Assembly: GCA_020747065.1 (NCBI GenBank)
Contig: JAGMVK010000012.1
Location: forward strand, 1,922,001-1,986,000
DNA length: 64,000 nucleotides
Source: Cadophora sp. MPI-SDFR-AT-0126
Lineage: Eukaryota; Ascomycota; Leotiomycetes; Helotiales; Ploettnerulaceae
Direction: 5' to 3'
Shown here: positions 35,071 through 46,467 of the stretch, in pieces
How the letters are laid out: the number at the start of each line of letters is the position of its first letter
Numbering within the stretch: position 1 is the first letter of the stretch
Program-made: the position numbers and the translations under genes
Notes under the pieces: model-generated
Database searches by the model: none
What the model saw: only the letters and a program-made list of their open reading frames with translations
Told to the model about the DNA's origin: nothing

Positions 35071-35336
35071 CTTCACTAGAAAATTTATATATATAAATAT
35101 ATAAAATAATGTATTGCCTCTCTATATATGCTGCGCTCGCTTACCCTTACTAGCTCGGTTAATATCTCAGCGAACGAAGGGATACTTAGCTTACCTCTGA
35201 TCTTCCGTCTTCGAGGCCAGAGATTCGAACTCGAGACCTTGTTGCAGGTTTAAGTCAGGGCAGTGTCAGGTGACCTGATAAGTCAGCATCGGGTTCGCCA
35301 GAGGCATGGGACCGACTATCAGTAATCTTCGGTCAA

Positions 35337-35520
35337 CGTGGGATCCAGATGAATGTTACCGCTCAAGGCCATTAGGTCGTCAAGAGAGGCGTCGGCAGCC
35401 GTGGAACTTTGATGAATGTGGCCTTGAGTGGCCACTAGATCGTCAAGAGAAGTGGCAGTCGCCGTGGAGTCCAGATAAACGTAGCCTTGAGAAGTGTCTA
35501 TCACTAGAACATCTAGAGGC
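35337..35520 (+). repeat. 63-bp tandem repeat, about three copies
   Basis: Shared landmarks recur at exact 63-base spacing: GATGAATG at 35348 and 35411 with GATAAACG at 35474, and TCGTCAAGAGA at 35377 and 35440. An open frame of 91 codons on the plus strand and one of 67 on the minus strand both cross it with 21-residue repeats; neither is recognised as a gene. Confidence 0.7.
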
Positions 35521-38158
35521 AAAATCGTTGCTGTGGGAGCTGGAATGTGGTCCTGAGGTGTATCGGTTGCTATTGTGCTGATGACTGTGTTGAATTCTCA
35601 CTGATCTAGGTGATTTATCAAAATATCTAAAGCAGAGAGCCATGGGATTTTATAATATTGACTTGAGTGCTGACTCGCACCTATATGATCGGCGCCGTAC
35701 ACTGCCACATAGTCCAACAAGCCCCAGCCCGCGACAAGCTTGACAGTGTCTGAACTGCTCAAGACACTCTCACGGCAACTTGCCCATGAGTCCTGAAGCC
35801 TGGCCTCAGCTGCTTCGTGCTCGTGCTTCATAAAGAGCCGGATCATACTTGAATTCTTGCGAGATTTTTGATTTGCCGCGGGTCCGACCGCATGTCCCTT
35901 TGCCTACTTCTGCGCCTGCTATCAAACGATGCGAAGCCTCCTCTCAGCCACCTCCGTCAAACTTTCTCACACGAAAAACCTCACGACTTCCACGGTACTA
36001 GGTCCAATATATCTAATTGAGCCCTACTCATATTTCTCAACGTGAATCAAACACGATATGCTCCTCCTCTCAATCAGCAGCGACTTCGTCCCATGCGAAC
36101 GAGATGCAGATGTGTCTCCTTTGAGCAGTGCGTAACTGGAATGTAAGCTCACTTGAGCTATGGGAGCAGTCTATTTTAAGTTCTGCTATTGTAGGAATAT
36201 TCTCTACCTTAATAATATGATTATCCTGGCTTAACCTAGTATTATTATTAATCCGTGCAACGGATAGGCACCCTGAAAGAACATGAAGAAAATCAAAAGT
36301 AAGAGATAGCGTCTCTAGTTCTAAGTGAAGTGACAGTGTTACTAATGAAATTAGTTAGCTAAAAGGCAGCTCCTTAACTTTGATAAGAAAAGAGATATAA
36401 TTTAGGTTAGGTGTATACTCTGTTTTTAAGTCGCTTTTGTTAATATGATCAGGTTAGGAAGGCGAACTCAATAGAGTCAAAGGCAGTATTTTGTATTAGA
36501 AGAGATCTTCGATTAGATACTTATAGACAGATCGCGACTAAGATTAAGTTAGAGATATAGAAGCTTAGGCTAAAGGTGTAGTAGAAATGCCTAAGGATAG
36601 CTAAGATACGAGTAGTAGTAAGATACTCTTATTAGGAAATTAATATTCTTTCTTTCTCTTCAATCTTAATACCCTTTAGATCCTACTATCTTCAGTCTCT
36701 TTTAATAATATAGAAAGGCGACTAAGCTCCTTATATTAATCTAACAGAACATTGACCTAGTCTAGTAAGATCTAATAGGCGTAGAGCCTACCGTGAGTCC
36801 GAGGCACATAGAAGCCGCTATAGAGTAAGAAGAATAGATTACATAAGTAGTAAGCACTCTTACTTGAGTAAATAAACCTTAGTCGCTATTAGCTTAGATA
36901 AGCCTTGTAAAAGAAGAGGAGCTATATCTCTGCGTAAACTTTCTAATATAACGCCGATAAAGAGGCACGAATAAGGATCTAGTACAGCTCTACCTTAATA
37001 CTCTTAAAGAGCTAATAATCCCTATATCTTATAGCGCAGACGAGCTCGGAAGTAGCAGAGTAGTACCGGCCTAATTTCCTAATCGCTTCTGGTAGGTACA
37101 CCTTTAAACTTAGGTTAATTATCGAAGTCTGCAGAGCTCGACTAAGATCAGTAGCTAAGGAGAACACGTAAGCCTACTTCACGATTTCCCCTACTACTTC
37201 TACTACTCCCTCTACTTTAATTATCTCTACATTCGGATTAGTTATGCTCTTAAGACTAGTAAATAAGCTTCGCAGATCTCGTGCCTTACGCCTGCTTTCC
37301 TTAAGTGTCTTTATCGCTCTGATTAATCGATTGTGAATCGCATTATGCAGTTGTTCGATAAGGAGTCGTTTTCCGGCAGTCTTTCTTGTAAGTTTCACGT
37401 AATGCGATTGGAGACGGGACAGAATTCCATTGAGGTCGAGTATAACAACCTCTCGAAAGGCCTCTTTCGTATCTTCTGATTTTGAGCGCACTGAAATGTA
37501 GATTAGCATAGTCGAGTACCGGTGCGTAAACCAGGAGTGCATCATATCATTCCTTAACATCACTCTATCACAGATGTACTGGACCTACAACTCATCTTCC
37601 ACATCAGCCAAATAAGTTATAACGATCTATTGCTCTCCATACTCGACATACTATCCTTGGTTGCAAGATGCGCGCGCGTACTGGTGCCGGCATGGATAGA
37701 GCTTCGCTGACTCGCATAACGTAGTGTAGTATCCATTTGCTTCTTGGTGTGTTGGTGCATTGTTCGTGCGTACGTGGAGAGATCGAGTGGCGGTGAGCCA
37801 ACTATGTAATCGGTAGAGGAAGGTTGAGAGGTAGAATATGTTAATGCAGACGACGTGGCATGGTCAGATGATTTGGGAAGCGACATGTTGAATCAGCACT
37901 AGTACTTGTACGCGACAGTTTGAGTGAGGTTGGTTGTCGTTCTGGGAAAACTTGTGGAAATGATGGACAACATTCATTCTTAATGTAACTTATCAGAAGT
38001 TCCGCGGACCGACCCATTGACGTCACCGGTGTCAGTTGCGCTGTTTCTTCGTTCAAATGACCGTTCATAACTCCATGGCCGCACCGGTGCTAAGAAGTGT
38101 GGTGTTAACTTCCGCACCCTTGCCGCTGATCCCAGGCTGCCATTGGATGCGGGGCCTA
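35521..38158. other. No gene clearly supported
   Basis: 36240-37150 is moderately AT-rich and stop-filled. A minus-strand frame at 37174-37563 (129 codons, basic, helical) and one at 37617-37886 (Ser/Thr-rich) could be exons of one gene, but I found no donor and acceptor that keep the frame. No family is recognised. Confidence 0.35.
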
Positions 38159-38479
38159 GGGGGGTGGACGGGAAACTGCCGATTTTTGGGCACGGGCCAA
38201 AAATACTAAACCAAAACAATTTTGTACTGTAAATCCTTGGAAATCAGATCGATTGCAATGCCTCTAATACGTACTCGAAAACGTACCTTTGAGTATACTT
38301 CTTCAGCTTCATAGATTTCATGTGTAGTTGTTTTAACGCCTCCTTGAGCTCGCAATTATTAAAAGAAATACGTAATTCCTCCGTAAGCTTTCTCTGTTTC
38401 TACTGGCTACTATATAATTCCTTAATGAAGTGGTGTTTTCTTTTGTAAGGAAATTGCCTTTCAAAAAGATATTAAAATA

Positions 38480-39500
38480 ATGGCAGAAGAGATTCGAATA
38501 ATTACTGGCGTACTAGAGCGCTCGCAGAGTGATATTCTGAAGTCGAAGGAAGTTCGCAGATTACATAATGCGTTAGAGCCTTAAGAGCCTGATCCTCGCG
38601 CTTTTTACTGGTGTATTTTTTATTAATAAACGCAGGTAATATACGATTATTTAATCGATGAGCGCATTCCTCTAAGGCAAAAGAATAAGCTATAGAAAGA
38701 CGTTTTTCAAGTTGCGATCGGCGAACCTCTCCCTCTTACCTTACACGTAAACAGATAACGCGAAATCGAGTTGCTAATAATACGAATTTGGTGTAAAAGA
38801 GACGAAGGAATAGGTAATTTTAAGAGAGAAGAAGAAAAGGAATTAATACTTACGCAAGTAAAGAATCGCCTTAAGTAAATTAACGTTTAAATGGCAATAA
38901 GGAAGCACTCTAAGGCTTGGAAAGATTGTGCCTATTACGATGAATTCCACTTTGATATATAATAAGAAGACACGACTTGTATAAAACGACTAATTGGTAA
39001 AAACTGGAGGCTTTATAAGATAAACGTATAATTGAAGAAAGGAGTGATGTTAAAGGAAGAAAATAAAAAGGCTCGTTAAGAGGAGTATCTTAAAATGGTT
39101 TATATATTCGTGGTTATTGGCTTTAATTTCAAGAAAACGATTTAGTACGAGGTTGATAATAACGTTAGTAAAATGAAGCAGAGCGAATATTTCCGTATAC
39201 TTGAAGAGTTAAGAAACGATGTAGAATAGCAATAATAAGGCCTTATGTTAGTTTAAGACGCGGATTTAGCTTATACTTCTAAAAAGGTTAAATCTTGGTG
39301 TGAAAAGAACGATTTTTGTGTTATTACACTACCCGAAAAGTCTCTGGATTTCTTTATATTAGAAACTCTTGCCTTAGTATATAAAAGAAGGTTTCATTCT
39401 GTTTATTCTAGTAATATTTCTGAAGGTCTTACTTAATTTGAGCGTATTTTCTACTACGAAGTTGATTAAGAGATAATTAGACGTTAATATAATGATTATA
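38480..39500 (+). pseudogene. RIP-mutated Tc1/mariner transposase
   Basis: Read on the plus strand with RIP stops. Visible blocks are a catalytic-domain start VYIFVVIGFNFKK, then GLMLV.DADLAYTSKKVKSWCEKN at 39238-39310 (family: QDNAPCHTSK..KEWLEEN, second catalytic Asp) and CVITLPEKSLDFFILETLALVY (family: LPWPAQSPDLNPIENLW). The stop before DADLA replaces the expected Gln. The 3' end was cut by the Copia insertion at 39533. Inactive. Confidence 0.75.
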
Positions 39501-39528
39501 TAGCTAGATTCTATAAATACCGAAGAAG

Positions 39529-39533
39529 GGATG
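39529..39533. repeat. Target duplication GGATG, left copy
   Basis: GGATG directly before the left Copia LTR; the same five bases follow the right LTR at 47147-47151. Confidence 0.95.
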
Positions 39534-39748
39534 TGTTGGTCCACAGGCCCATACAGGACATGTCTCAGCTAGAATAGGGGGTAGGACCACTTGCGGAGGC
39601 GATTCGGTGGCGTTTCGGAGGCAGTATATAGTCTGGCATCTCCTGCCCCCTCTTAGAAACACACAGATTTTCCACACCATCAAGCTTGATATGCATATAC
39701 ATGATATTTACGTTTGATTCTTGGCTTATATTCGGTATTGAACCGACA
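39534..39748 (+). repeat. Copia 5' LTR
   Basis: 215 bp, starts TGTTGG and ends CCGACA (short inverted ends), identical base for base to 46932-47146. I could not assign a primer-binding site with confidence in the bases that follow. Confidence 0.95.
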
Positions 39749-40045
39749 CTGATCAGTGGTCAACACGTACCACAGAGCAGATAGGTCACGGCAAGAAAAG
39801 CGGCGACTTCAACGTTGAGTACTTAGCTGTACTTAACGGGCAACTCTTTGAAACTGAATCAACGAGTGGCGATTCAGAAGTAAGGGACAGGCATCACGTT
39901 TGGACTGCAAATCTTGTACACCTGTACACACAACAACAGCGGCGATTCCTCTTCGACAATCGTTAAGTCAATTGCTTGACTCTAGCTAAAGAGCTTTCAA
40001 GCAAACAACACCATATCCGGAAGACCACCGATTCAGATACGAACC

Positions 40046-43000
40046 ATGGCTGAAGAAACACCAGCTGTTTCGGACCGGGAGGAAAGAGTAGAGGGGGAAG
40101 AGGAAGCGGCGGAGGCAGTGTGGACAGGGCCAAAGCCAGTGGAGGAACCACCAGAGGATCCAACGAAGCTTTCGCAGGAGTTTCGGAAGCTCTTCTGCGA
40201 TGGCAGTAAGAAGGGCGAGTTCCTTTTCCAAGACTACTGGGAGTACTTCGGAAATTGGTCTCCATTCCATTTTTCCCGGATGAGGAAATCAGAGCGGATC
40301 ATGCTACGGGACGCATTACGAGCCAACGGTGTTTACGTACAACGGGACAGAGCACCAGCATCCATTGCGTTAGCTCAGACAGCACGAGCCAAAGACAATA
40401 TTTGGCCAGAGGATCAGTTAAGGTTACAGATTCAGAACGCTCCCGAGACGGTACCGGACCAGATTCGGAGCACTCGCCAAGCGACGACCTCAACTACCCA
40501 AACACTTTACCAGAGAGTGCCTCCACCACATCAACGCAACAAACCAACGGTGGTGATCGATTCTGTTGAGTCGACTCCTCCAGAGGAGGAAGAGGGGACG
40601 CGCCAACGTGTTCAGTTGAGAAGTAATTTCCCAAGGGCCGAGGTGTCTCAGAGCTCAGACAATTTTGCTACCCCTGCCCATGCAAAACTCACCATTCCAG
40701 ACGACGATTTGTATGGCGCAACACCACCAGTTCATACAAAGAGGGAGTTCACATTTACCCCTGGGAGAGGACCCCTAAATACAGCACCAATATGGAGACC
40801 GAACGAGAATCTGTTGCCAAATCCAGTGCCAGCCCCGGATGTGTACCCGCGGGATGGGTCTTTGCCCCCATTTGCGGGACCTAGACCTAACGGACCATAT
40901 ACGGAGCAGATACGACCATCCTGGTATGTCCAGGATACATTGACGCAGGGCCAATCGAAGTCCTTGGTAAGCCTCAGCAAGATGTACACAAAAGAGCTTC
41001 AGTATAGTGGGTCCAAAGACCACTTGGATGAGAAACTACACATCTTTGCCGACTTCTGCCAGAAAGCCGGCGTTAACTATGACATTTGGCACCGGGCATT
41101 TCCGACGATGCTCCGGGACGGAGCAAGTTCGTACTATTATCGGTACCTACAGAACAAGGGGTACAAATTTGATGATCTTATCAAAGCAACACGTACTAAC
41201 TTCGAGACGGAGGAGAGAGCCAACCAATTCCTCAGCCGCTGGTTTAGCCTAACTTTCTCGTCATTTCAAGCCGAGCCTTACCAGAAAGGCAGGCCAATTT
41301 TGGCTCAGTTGGAGAGCTTCGCCAGAGAACTGCAAAGCATCCAACTTGGCCTCAAAGACGACAATATGCGAAACGACAAGACGTTGCGCGATAAGCTAGT
41401 ACAGGGAGTATCTGGAAACCCGCTCTTCAAGATGGCGTTGTTTCGAGCACCACCTACATTCCCTACATTAATGGACAGCCTTCGCACGGCTTTGAGCGTG
41501 GAAACGACCCATGAGTCGGGATCACGAGTAGGAAAATACACCGGGTCAGGGCCGAATCACTATCGTTCCTACGTGGCGGACGGAAGAGCCCTCTATTCAG
41601 ATCGGAGGATGAAGTTTTCGGCAGGTAATAAACGTGGAACTAAATTCCAGCCTAAACCAGGTTACACGGGGTGTATCATCTGCAAGAAGATGGATTGCCA
41701 CAGTAGCTGTCATTCTGACGAGGAGCAGAGAGCGTCAAAGGCAAAGTACTTTGCTGAGCGCAAAGCAGAAGGTATGAAGGCAACCAACGATTCTTTCAAG
41801 GCCTACTTAGCGTATACTGAGGGAACCGGATTGGATTCGGATCAGAACCGGGGAGGTCCCGAAATTCAGGAAGATAATCCAGATTCCCAGGATTCCGACA
41901 CTTCATTGTATTCTGATGATTTATTAACTGGTTCCGATGGCGGGAACAAAGACGGAAAGGCTTTCTTCACGACCGTGTTTACAGCAAGTGAGGCAGAGTA
42001 TGATGTACGAGACGTAATGAAAAGGCTTGACGAACGGAAGGCGTCACATGTACTGGAGAGTAGAATTCAAAAGCCGCCCCAGGAAGAGAGGTACACGACG
42101 CAATGGACAGATCGATTCTTCCAAGGTCTTCTTATCGATACAGGAGCGTCTGGCAAGAACGTGGGAGGTATCAATCAATTGCGTGCGTTGCAGCGAGTTC
42201 GGAATGTCAAGTACGATACCAGTCAATCGGGCAGGAGTCGGATCCAATTCGGAGCCGGTTCTTGTACCTCCCTAGGGGTTGCCACGGTGGATACCCCAGT
42301 TGGGGTTTTGGACTTCCATATTGTGGATACGGACGTGCCATTCTTAGTGTGTTTGCAACAGCTGGACAAGATGGGTGCGTACTACGATAACCTGCAGAAT
42401 GTGTTGGTTCAGGGAGACAAGAGGTACTTGATTGTGCGAAAGAAGGAGCACCCATGGCTTCTTTTGGACCAGCATCATCAACTGATCGAACCTTCGGTCA
42501 ATATAATCAGCCAGTGCCATTTGACAGAGGCAGAGATTCGTCGGCTTCATAGACGATTCGGCCACCCATCAGTACAACGTCTGCAGCATTTGCTAGACCA
42601 AGCTGGCCATGAGTCTGATTCCAACATCATGTTGCGGGTCAAAGAGATGTGTGAGCACTGCCAGAAACATGCAGACGCTCCACACAGATTCAGATTCAAA
42701 CTGCAAGACGATGTAGACTTTAACCACACAGTTTACGTCGATATTGCACAGTTTGGAGAACGATATGCACTTCATATGGTGGACGAGGCCACAGGATTTG
42801 GAGCTGCAAAGCTGCTCCGAAAGCGCCCCGGTTCAGCTACGGCTCGGGCCACTTTCAACGCATTTAAGTCAGCATGGATGGACACATACATTGGACCCCC
42901 TGACTTCGTTGTCTACGACTATGGAACCAACTTCAACTCTGCGGAGTTTCGGAGTGCACTCAGGGCCGTGGGGAGCACGCCTAAACTTGTCCCGGTAGAG

Positions 43001-45391
43001 GCGCACCACTCAATTGGCAAGGTAGAACGATATCATCGTCCACTCCGACGTGCCTACGAAATCGTCACGGAAGAGCACCCTGATATGAGCGATGAGGATC
43101 GCCTACAGATGGCTGTTAAAGCTGTCAACGATACAGCTGGACCAAATGGCTTGATCCCTACGCTTCTTGTTTTCGGTGCCTACCCAAAAATGACGGAAAT
43201 GGATCCTCCAAACCCATCCATTCAACAACGTGCGGAGACCATCAAGAGGGCCATGATAGAGGTGCGCCAAATACATGCGAAACGGCAAGTCAACGATGCG
43301 CTGGCAACCCGTAACGGCCCTGGTACAACGCATATTCATGATCTCAAGCTTCAAGATCAAGTATTGGTCTGGCGTGAAAAGAAGGGATGGAAGGGACCCT
43401 ACACTTTCTTGGGAATGGAGGACGAAGCATGCAAAATAAATATGGATAACGGCAGAACACGCACATTTCGTTCAACATCAGTACGTCCATTCAAGACAGA
43501 TACATCTGGCGTCGAACAAAAGAAAGAAAAATTGCCAGATGTGACCCGTGAGCCCAGCTCACCAGTCCGAAAAGCCCCCGAAACTGCACCGAAAGCCCCC
43601 CGAATCGCTATCGAAGTCCCATTTACAAAGCCAATCCCAGGACTACCAACAATTGATGATGATTACGATGCTGAAGTGTTTCTAACTGAGAAGGAGACAA
43701 GAGATCGAGAGCTGTCGATCAAGCTACGCGCAGAGGGCAAGATCACCACACCTGGCCCACCATTTCAGCAATCCCGACGAACCGAGTACGAAGCTCTCAT
43801 CAAGAGAGGTGTTTTTATGCCGATTTCCAAAGGCGACCCCAGAGTAAGAAGCCACCGCATCTTCAAATCAAGGATGGTGGATGAAGTGAAGGGCAAGGAG
43901 TCTGCAACACCATACGAGAAATCAAGGCTCGTCATCCAATGCTTCAACGACAAAGGCAAGAAGGAGATATTAACCCAGTCTCCCACCATCCAACGGGTAA
44001 GCCAGAGATTGCTCATCTCCCTAGCCGCAACTATGAGGCACCCGAACCAGGTCCGAAAGGGGTCCGGTATGCGTCTGGCAATCCGAGATATTACCCAGGC
44101 CTACGTCCAGTCAACGACAAAACTCCTTCGGAATATCTTTGCATGGCCGCCGGAAGAGATCGCAGATGAATTCCCCCCTGGCACGATATTCATGGTAATG
44201 CTCCCTCTCTATGGCATACCAGAATCCGGAAATCACTGGTTCAACACCTACCATAAGCACCATATGGAAAGGCTCCAGATGGAAACGTCAACGTACGACC
44301 CTTGCTTGCTAATTAGTACTAAAGAAAGCCACGAGTTTGGAGTCGTTGGAATGCAAACAGACGACACTCTTATCCTCGGGGATGATGACTTCTTGGCAAG
44401 AGAGCAGGACGGGATTACGGAAGCCAATTTCCTGACGAAGCCGATTCAGGTCCTACTCCCCTCCGAATCCATTACGTTCAACGGATGTACTATTACTTTG
44501 GACGAAGACGACATTTACATATCGCAGAAAGGGCAAGGAGCAAGGCTAGAATTAGTTGATGTGAAAGCACCAGATTACAAGAAGGCCTACGTGGAGCAAC
44601 GCGCTCGCGGAGCTTATATTGCAACGATTTGCCAACCGGAAGCCAACTTTGATTTGTCGGTGGCAGCGCAACATCAGGATCCAACGATCGACGACGCTAA
44701 AGCTTTGAACCAACGCCTTCAATGGCAGATGGATAACGCGGAGAGAGGTTTACGGTACATACCAGTTGATCTACACCATGCCAAACTTTATGTCTTCGTC
44801 GATGGATCATTTGCCAACAACAAGGATCTAAGTTCACAGATCGGGTTTCTGGTGGTAATCGGAACAGAAACGGAGGGGGACACGGAATTTATCCTCTCCG
44901 GCAATATCATTCATGCAAGCTCCACAAAGTGCAAGAGAGTAACGCGTGCTGTACTCGCTTCGGAGCTGTATGCTATGGTAGCAGGAATCGATATGTTGAT
45001 TGCCTTGGGAACCACTGTCAACATGGTGACGGATAAGCTTGGATTACCACGGCTTCCTACCGTGGTGTGTACAGATTCCCTATCTCTCTACGAGTGTATT
45101 GTCAAGCTTGGCACCACGAAGGAGAAACGTTTAATGATTGATATAATGGCAATTCGTCAATCATATGAGCGTAGGGAGTTGACGGAGATTCGATGGATCG
45201 ATGGCACTCGCAATCCTGCTGATGCTATGACAAAAACAACGCCGAATAGAGCTCTTCAAGAGCTAATTGACACCAACACCTTAACTGTGAAGATGGAGGG
45301 TTGGGTTCAGAGGCCACTTGATGTCGACTTGGAAGCTAATTTGACTCATGATCTGGGCTCACGAATCGACGGTGCTAATTCGGTGGAGTAA
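40046..45391 (+). CDS. Copia Gag-Pol polyprotein
   Basis: 1781 aa in one frame, from the first ATG about 300 bases after the LTR. Order: Gag; a cysteine cluster CIICKKMDC..C (about 547-560); aspartic protease LLIDTGAS with D698; integrase zinc-binding part H835-x3-H..C-x2-C; integrase core D899, D958 and E994, a DD35E spacing; reverse transcriptase with RDITQAY (D1348), YGIPESGNHWF and MQTDDTLIL (D1439-D1440); RNase H with VDGSFA (D1586) and ending RNPADAMTK. Protease-integrase-RT-RNase H order defines Ty1/Copia. The RT active site is QTDD and not the usual YVDD. No stop or frameshift is seen, so the protein is probably functional. Gag and Pol are one frame with no shift site. Confidence 0.95.
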   Translation: MAEETPAVSDREERVEGEEEAAEAVWTGPKPVEEPPEDPTKLSQEFRKLFCDGSKKGEFLFQDYWEYFGNWSPFHFSRMRKSERIMLRDALRANGVYVQRDRAPASIALAQTARAKDNIWPEDQLRLQIQNAPETVPDQIRSTRQATTSTTQTLYQRVPPPHQRNKPTVVIDSVESTPPEEEEGTRQRVQLRSNFPRAEVSQSSDNFATPAHAKLTIPDDDLYGATPPVHTKREFTFTPGRGPLNTAPIWRPNENLLPNPVPAPDVYPRDGSLPPFAGPRPNGPYTEQIRPSWYVQDTLTQGQSKSLVSLSKMYTKELQYSGSKDHLDEKLHIFADFCQKAGVNYDIWHRAFPTMLRDGASSYYYRYLQNKGYKFDDLIKATRTNFETEERANQFLSRWFSLTFSSFQAEPYQKGRPILAQLESFARELQSIQLGLKDDNMRNDKTLRDKLVQGVSGNPLFKMALFRAPPTFPTLMDSLRTALSVETTHESGSRVGKYTGSGPNHYRSYVADGRALYSDRRMKFSAGNKRGTKFQPKPGYTGCIICKKMDCHSSCHSDEEQRASKAKYFAERKAEGMKATNDSFKAYLAYTEGTGLDSDQNRGGPEIQEDNPDSQDSDTSLYSDDLLTGSDGGNKDGKAFFTTVFTASEAEYDVRDVMKRLDERKASHVLESRIQKPPQEERYTTQWTDRFFQGLLIDTGASGKNVGGINQLRALQRVRNVKYDTSQSGRSRIQFGAGSCTSLGVATVDTPVGVLDFHIVDTDVPFLVCLQQLDKMGAYYDNLQNVLVQGDKRYLIVRKKEHPWLLLDQHHQLIEPSVNIISQCHLTEAEIRRLHRRFGHPSVQRLQHLLDQAGHESDSNIMLRVKEMCEHCQKHADAPHRFRFKLQDDVDFNHTVYVDIAQFGERYALHMVDEATGFGAAKLLRKRPGSATARATFNAFKSAWMDTYIGPPDFVVYDYGTNFNSAEFRSALRAVGSTPKLVPVEAHHSIGKVERYHRPLRRAYEIVTEEHPDMSDEDRLQMAVKAVNDTAGPNGLIPTLLVFGAYPKMTEMDPPNPSIQQRAETIKRAMIEVRQIHAKRQVNDALATRNGPGTTHIHDLKLQDQVLVWREKKGWKGPYTFLGMEDEACKINMDNGRTRTFRSTSVRPFKTDTSGVEQKKEKLPDVTREPSSPVRKAPETAPKAPRIAIEVPFTKPIPGLPTIDDDYDAEVFLTEKETRDRELSIKLRAEGKITTPGPPFQQSRRTEYEALIKRGVFMPISKGDPRVRSHRIFKSRMVDEVKGKESATPYEKSRLVIQCFNDKGKKEILTQSPTIQRVSQRLLISLAATMRHPNQVRKGSGMRLAIRDITQAYVQSTTKLLRNIFAWPPEEIADEFPPGTIFMVMLPLYGIPESGNHWFNTYHKHHMERLQMETSTYDPCLLISTKESHEFGVVGMQTDDTLILGDDDFLAREQDGITEANFLTKPIQVLLPSESITFNGCTITLDEDDIYISQKGQGARLELVDVKAPDYKKAYVEQRARGAYIATICQPEANFDLSVAAQHQDPTIDDAKALNQRLQWQMDNAERGLRYIPVDLHHAKLYVFVDGSFANNKDLSSQIGFLVVIGTETEGDTEFILSGNIIHASSTKCKRVTRAVLASELYAMVAGIDMLIALGTTVNMVTDKLGLPRLPTVVCTDSLSLYECIVKLGTTKEKRLMIDIMAIRQSYERRELTEIRWIDGTRNPADAMTKTTPNRALQELIDTNTLTVKMEGWVQRPLDVDLEANLTHDLGSRIDGANSVE

Positions 45392-45682
45392 CGGAGAGGT
45401 TTCGGGCGAGGGGTGATTTTTCCTTTGTTATGGTTTCCTTACAACTCTCATTGATCACTTGCAATTATTTTCAGTTGTGTTTGAGATGCAGAAGGGAGAA
45501 CGAGTTTGATTTGCAAGTAATTACCCTCTGATTCAAAGCACCAACGGGCGGCCTTGCGACGACACTCCAACAGGGACCAAGTGCCGGTTTCACCACAGGG
45601 GGTTACTCCCGTACACCGGTATGAAGAAAGTGCCGCCACGAAGAACCAACCACGAAGCCTTTCCGAAACAGGGCCTATTCCC

Positions 45683-46467
45683 CTACTCGTAAGCAGCACC
45701 CAGATCAACTGGCGTATTGCCAGATTCCTCCTCCCCCGCGCCACCTGGGCGACTTCCACCCCGATTTTTCTTTGCCCGAGGGCCCGAACCTTCTCCATCT
45801 CCATCTCCATCATCCCCCGCAGGGGTCTTACGCTTGACACCACCACGACGAGACACAACGGAAGCCACAGCCTCCTCAACCCGCTTCTCCATGCGGGAGA
45901 GGATCTGCCCGCAGTCCTATAGAAGCTTTAGCCGGACATGAACCGGAGTACATTCGGTGAAGATTCAGAGCAAAAGAAAAGGGGATTACCTACGAATTGA
46001 CTTTGGGCGAGATCCGCCATCCCAGCACGGAGAGCACGAGTCTCCTCCAACAACGCCAAACTCATCTCATCCCGAGTCTTTGGCAGCTCGGCAGCCGCAA
46101 CCCGGAGTTCTGCATCGATAGCTGCAGCGGCAGCAGAGACGGCAGCAGCATCCTCACCAGCGAGGGCATGGGTGAGTTCTTGGTACTCGGCATCCAAGAA
46201 CCAGGGGATCTACAAACGGGTCAGTTACGGATCACATTCGGGGCAGTTCAGAATTTGGGATTAGAAAAAGGGAGGGGGGGTACCTACGGGATTGCATGGG
46301 GATTTCTTTTCGGCACAGTACGAGCATTTCTTGCTCTCTCGCTTGTTGAAGGAGCAGACGTGGTTCGATTTCTTCGCCAGGAGTCGGACGCAACGGATGC
46401 AGTGGTTTCGGTGGGCAGCAGCGAGAGCTCCGAATGGTGTTGGTGCAGGCACTGTTTGTGTTAGCAT
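45683..46467 (-). CDS. Antisense three-exon accessory gene inside Copia
   Basis: On the minus strand three exons join in phase 0: 46467-46288, 46209-45994 and 45916-45683 (209 aa). Introns are 78 and 77 bp, both starting GTAGGT and ending TAG, the first with a CTGAC branch. The N-terminal exon has a possible zinc-binding set (HCIRCVRLL..CSF..CSYCAEKKSPC). The middle exon is an Ala/Glu-rich helix, probably coiled coil. The last is basic and Gly-rich (RRGGVKRKT, RAKKNRGGSRPGG) and ends DLGAAYE, suggesting nucleic-acid binding and a nuclear location. An in-frame GTG at 46479 extends the frame slightly. Spliceable introns on the strand opposite to Gag-Pol mean that its mRNA is independent of the genomic RNA, which would otherwise lose them. 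Function unknown. Confidence 0.7.

Larger units (their letters stand above)
22838..35180. other. AT-rich, RIP-mutated nested transposon block
   Basis: About 12 kb of DNA rich in TA steps with almost no long open frame. Several transposase and polyprotein frames can still be read when TAA/TAG are taken as former CAA/CAG/TGG, the signature of RIP (C-to-T at CpA on either strand). 22838-23490 has no recognisable content. The separate elements are listed below. Confidence 0.85.

Noticed and set aside
22838..35180. Possible centromere, because of the long AT-rich block
   Set aside because: The block is fully explained by RIP-mutated nested transposons; no chromatin evidence can come from sequence.
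35215..35260. tRNA-like B box (GTTCGAATC on the minus strand)
   Set aside because: No matching A box at the right distance and no cloverleaf could be drawn; a decayed tRNA-derived SINE is possible but unsupported.
39749..39800. Copia primer-binding site (GTGGTCAACACG after the 5' LTR)
   Set aside because: It does not clearly match a tRNA 3' end or the initiator-Met half-tRNA primer used by some Copia elements.
45448..45879. 143-codon minus-strand frame in the Copia 3' region
   Set aside because: It overlaps out of frame with the spliced antisense gene, whose exon junctions are better supported.
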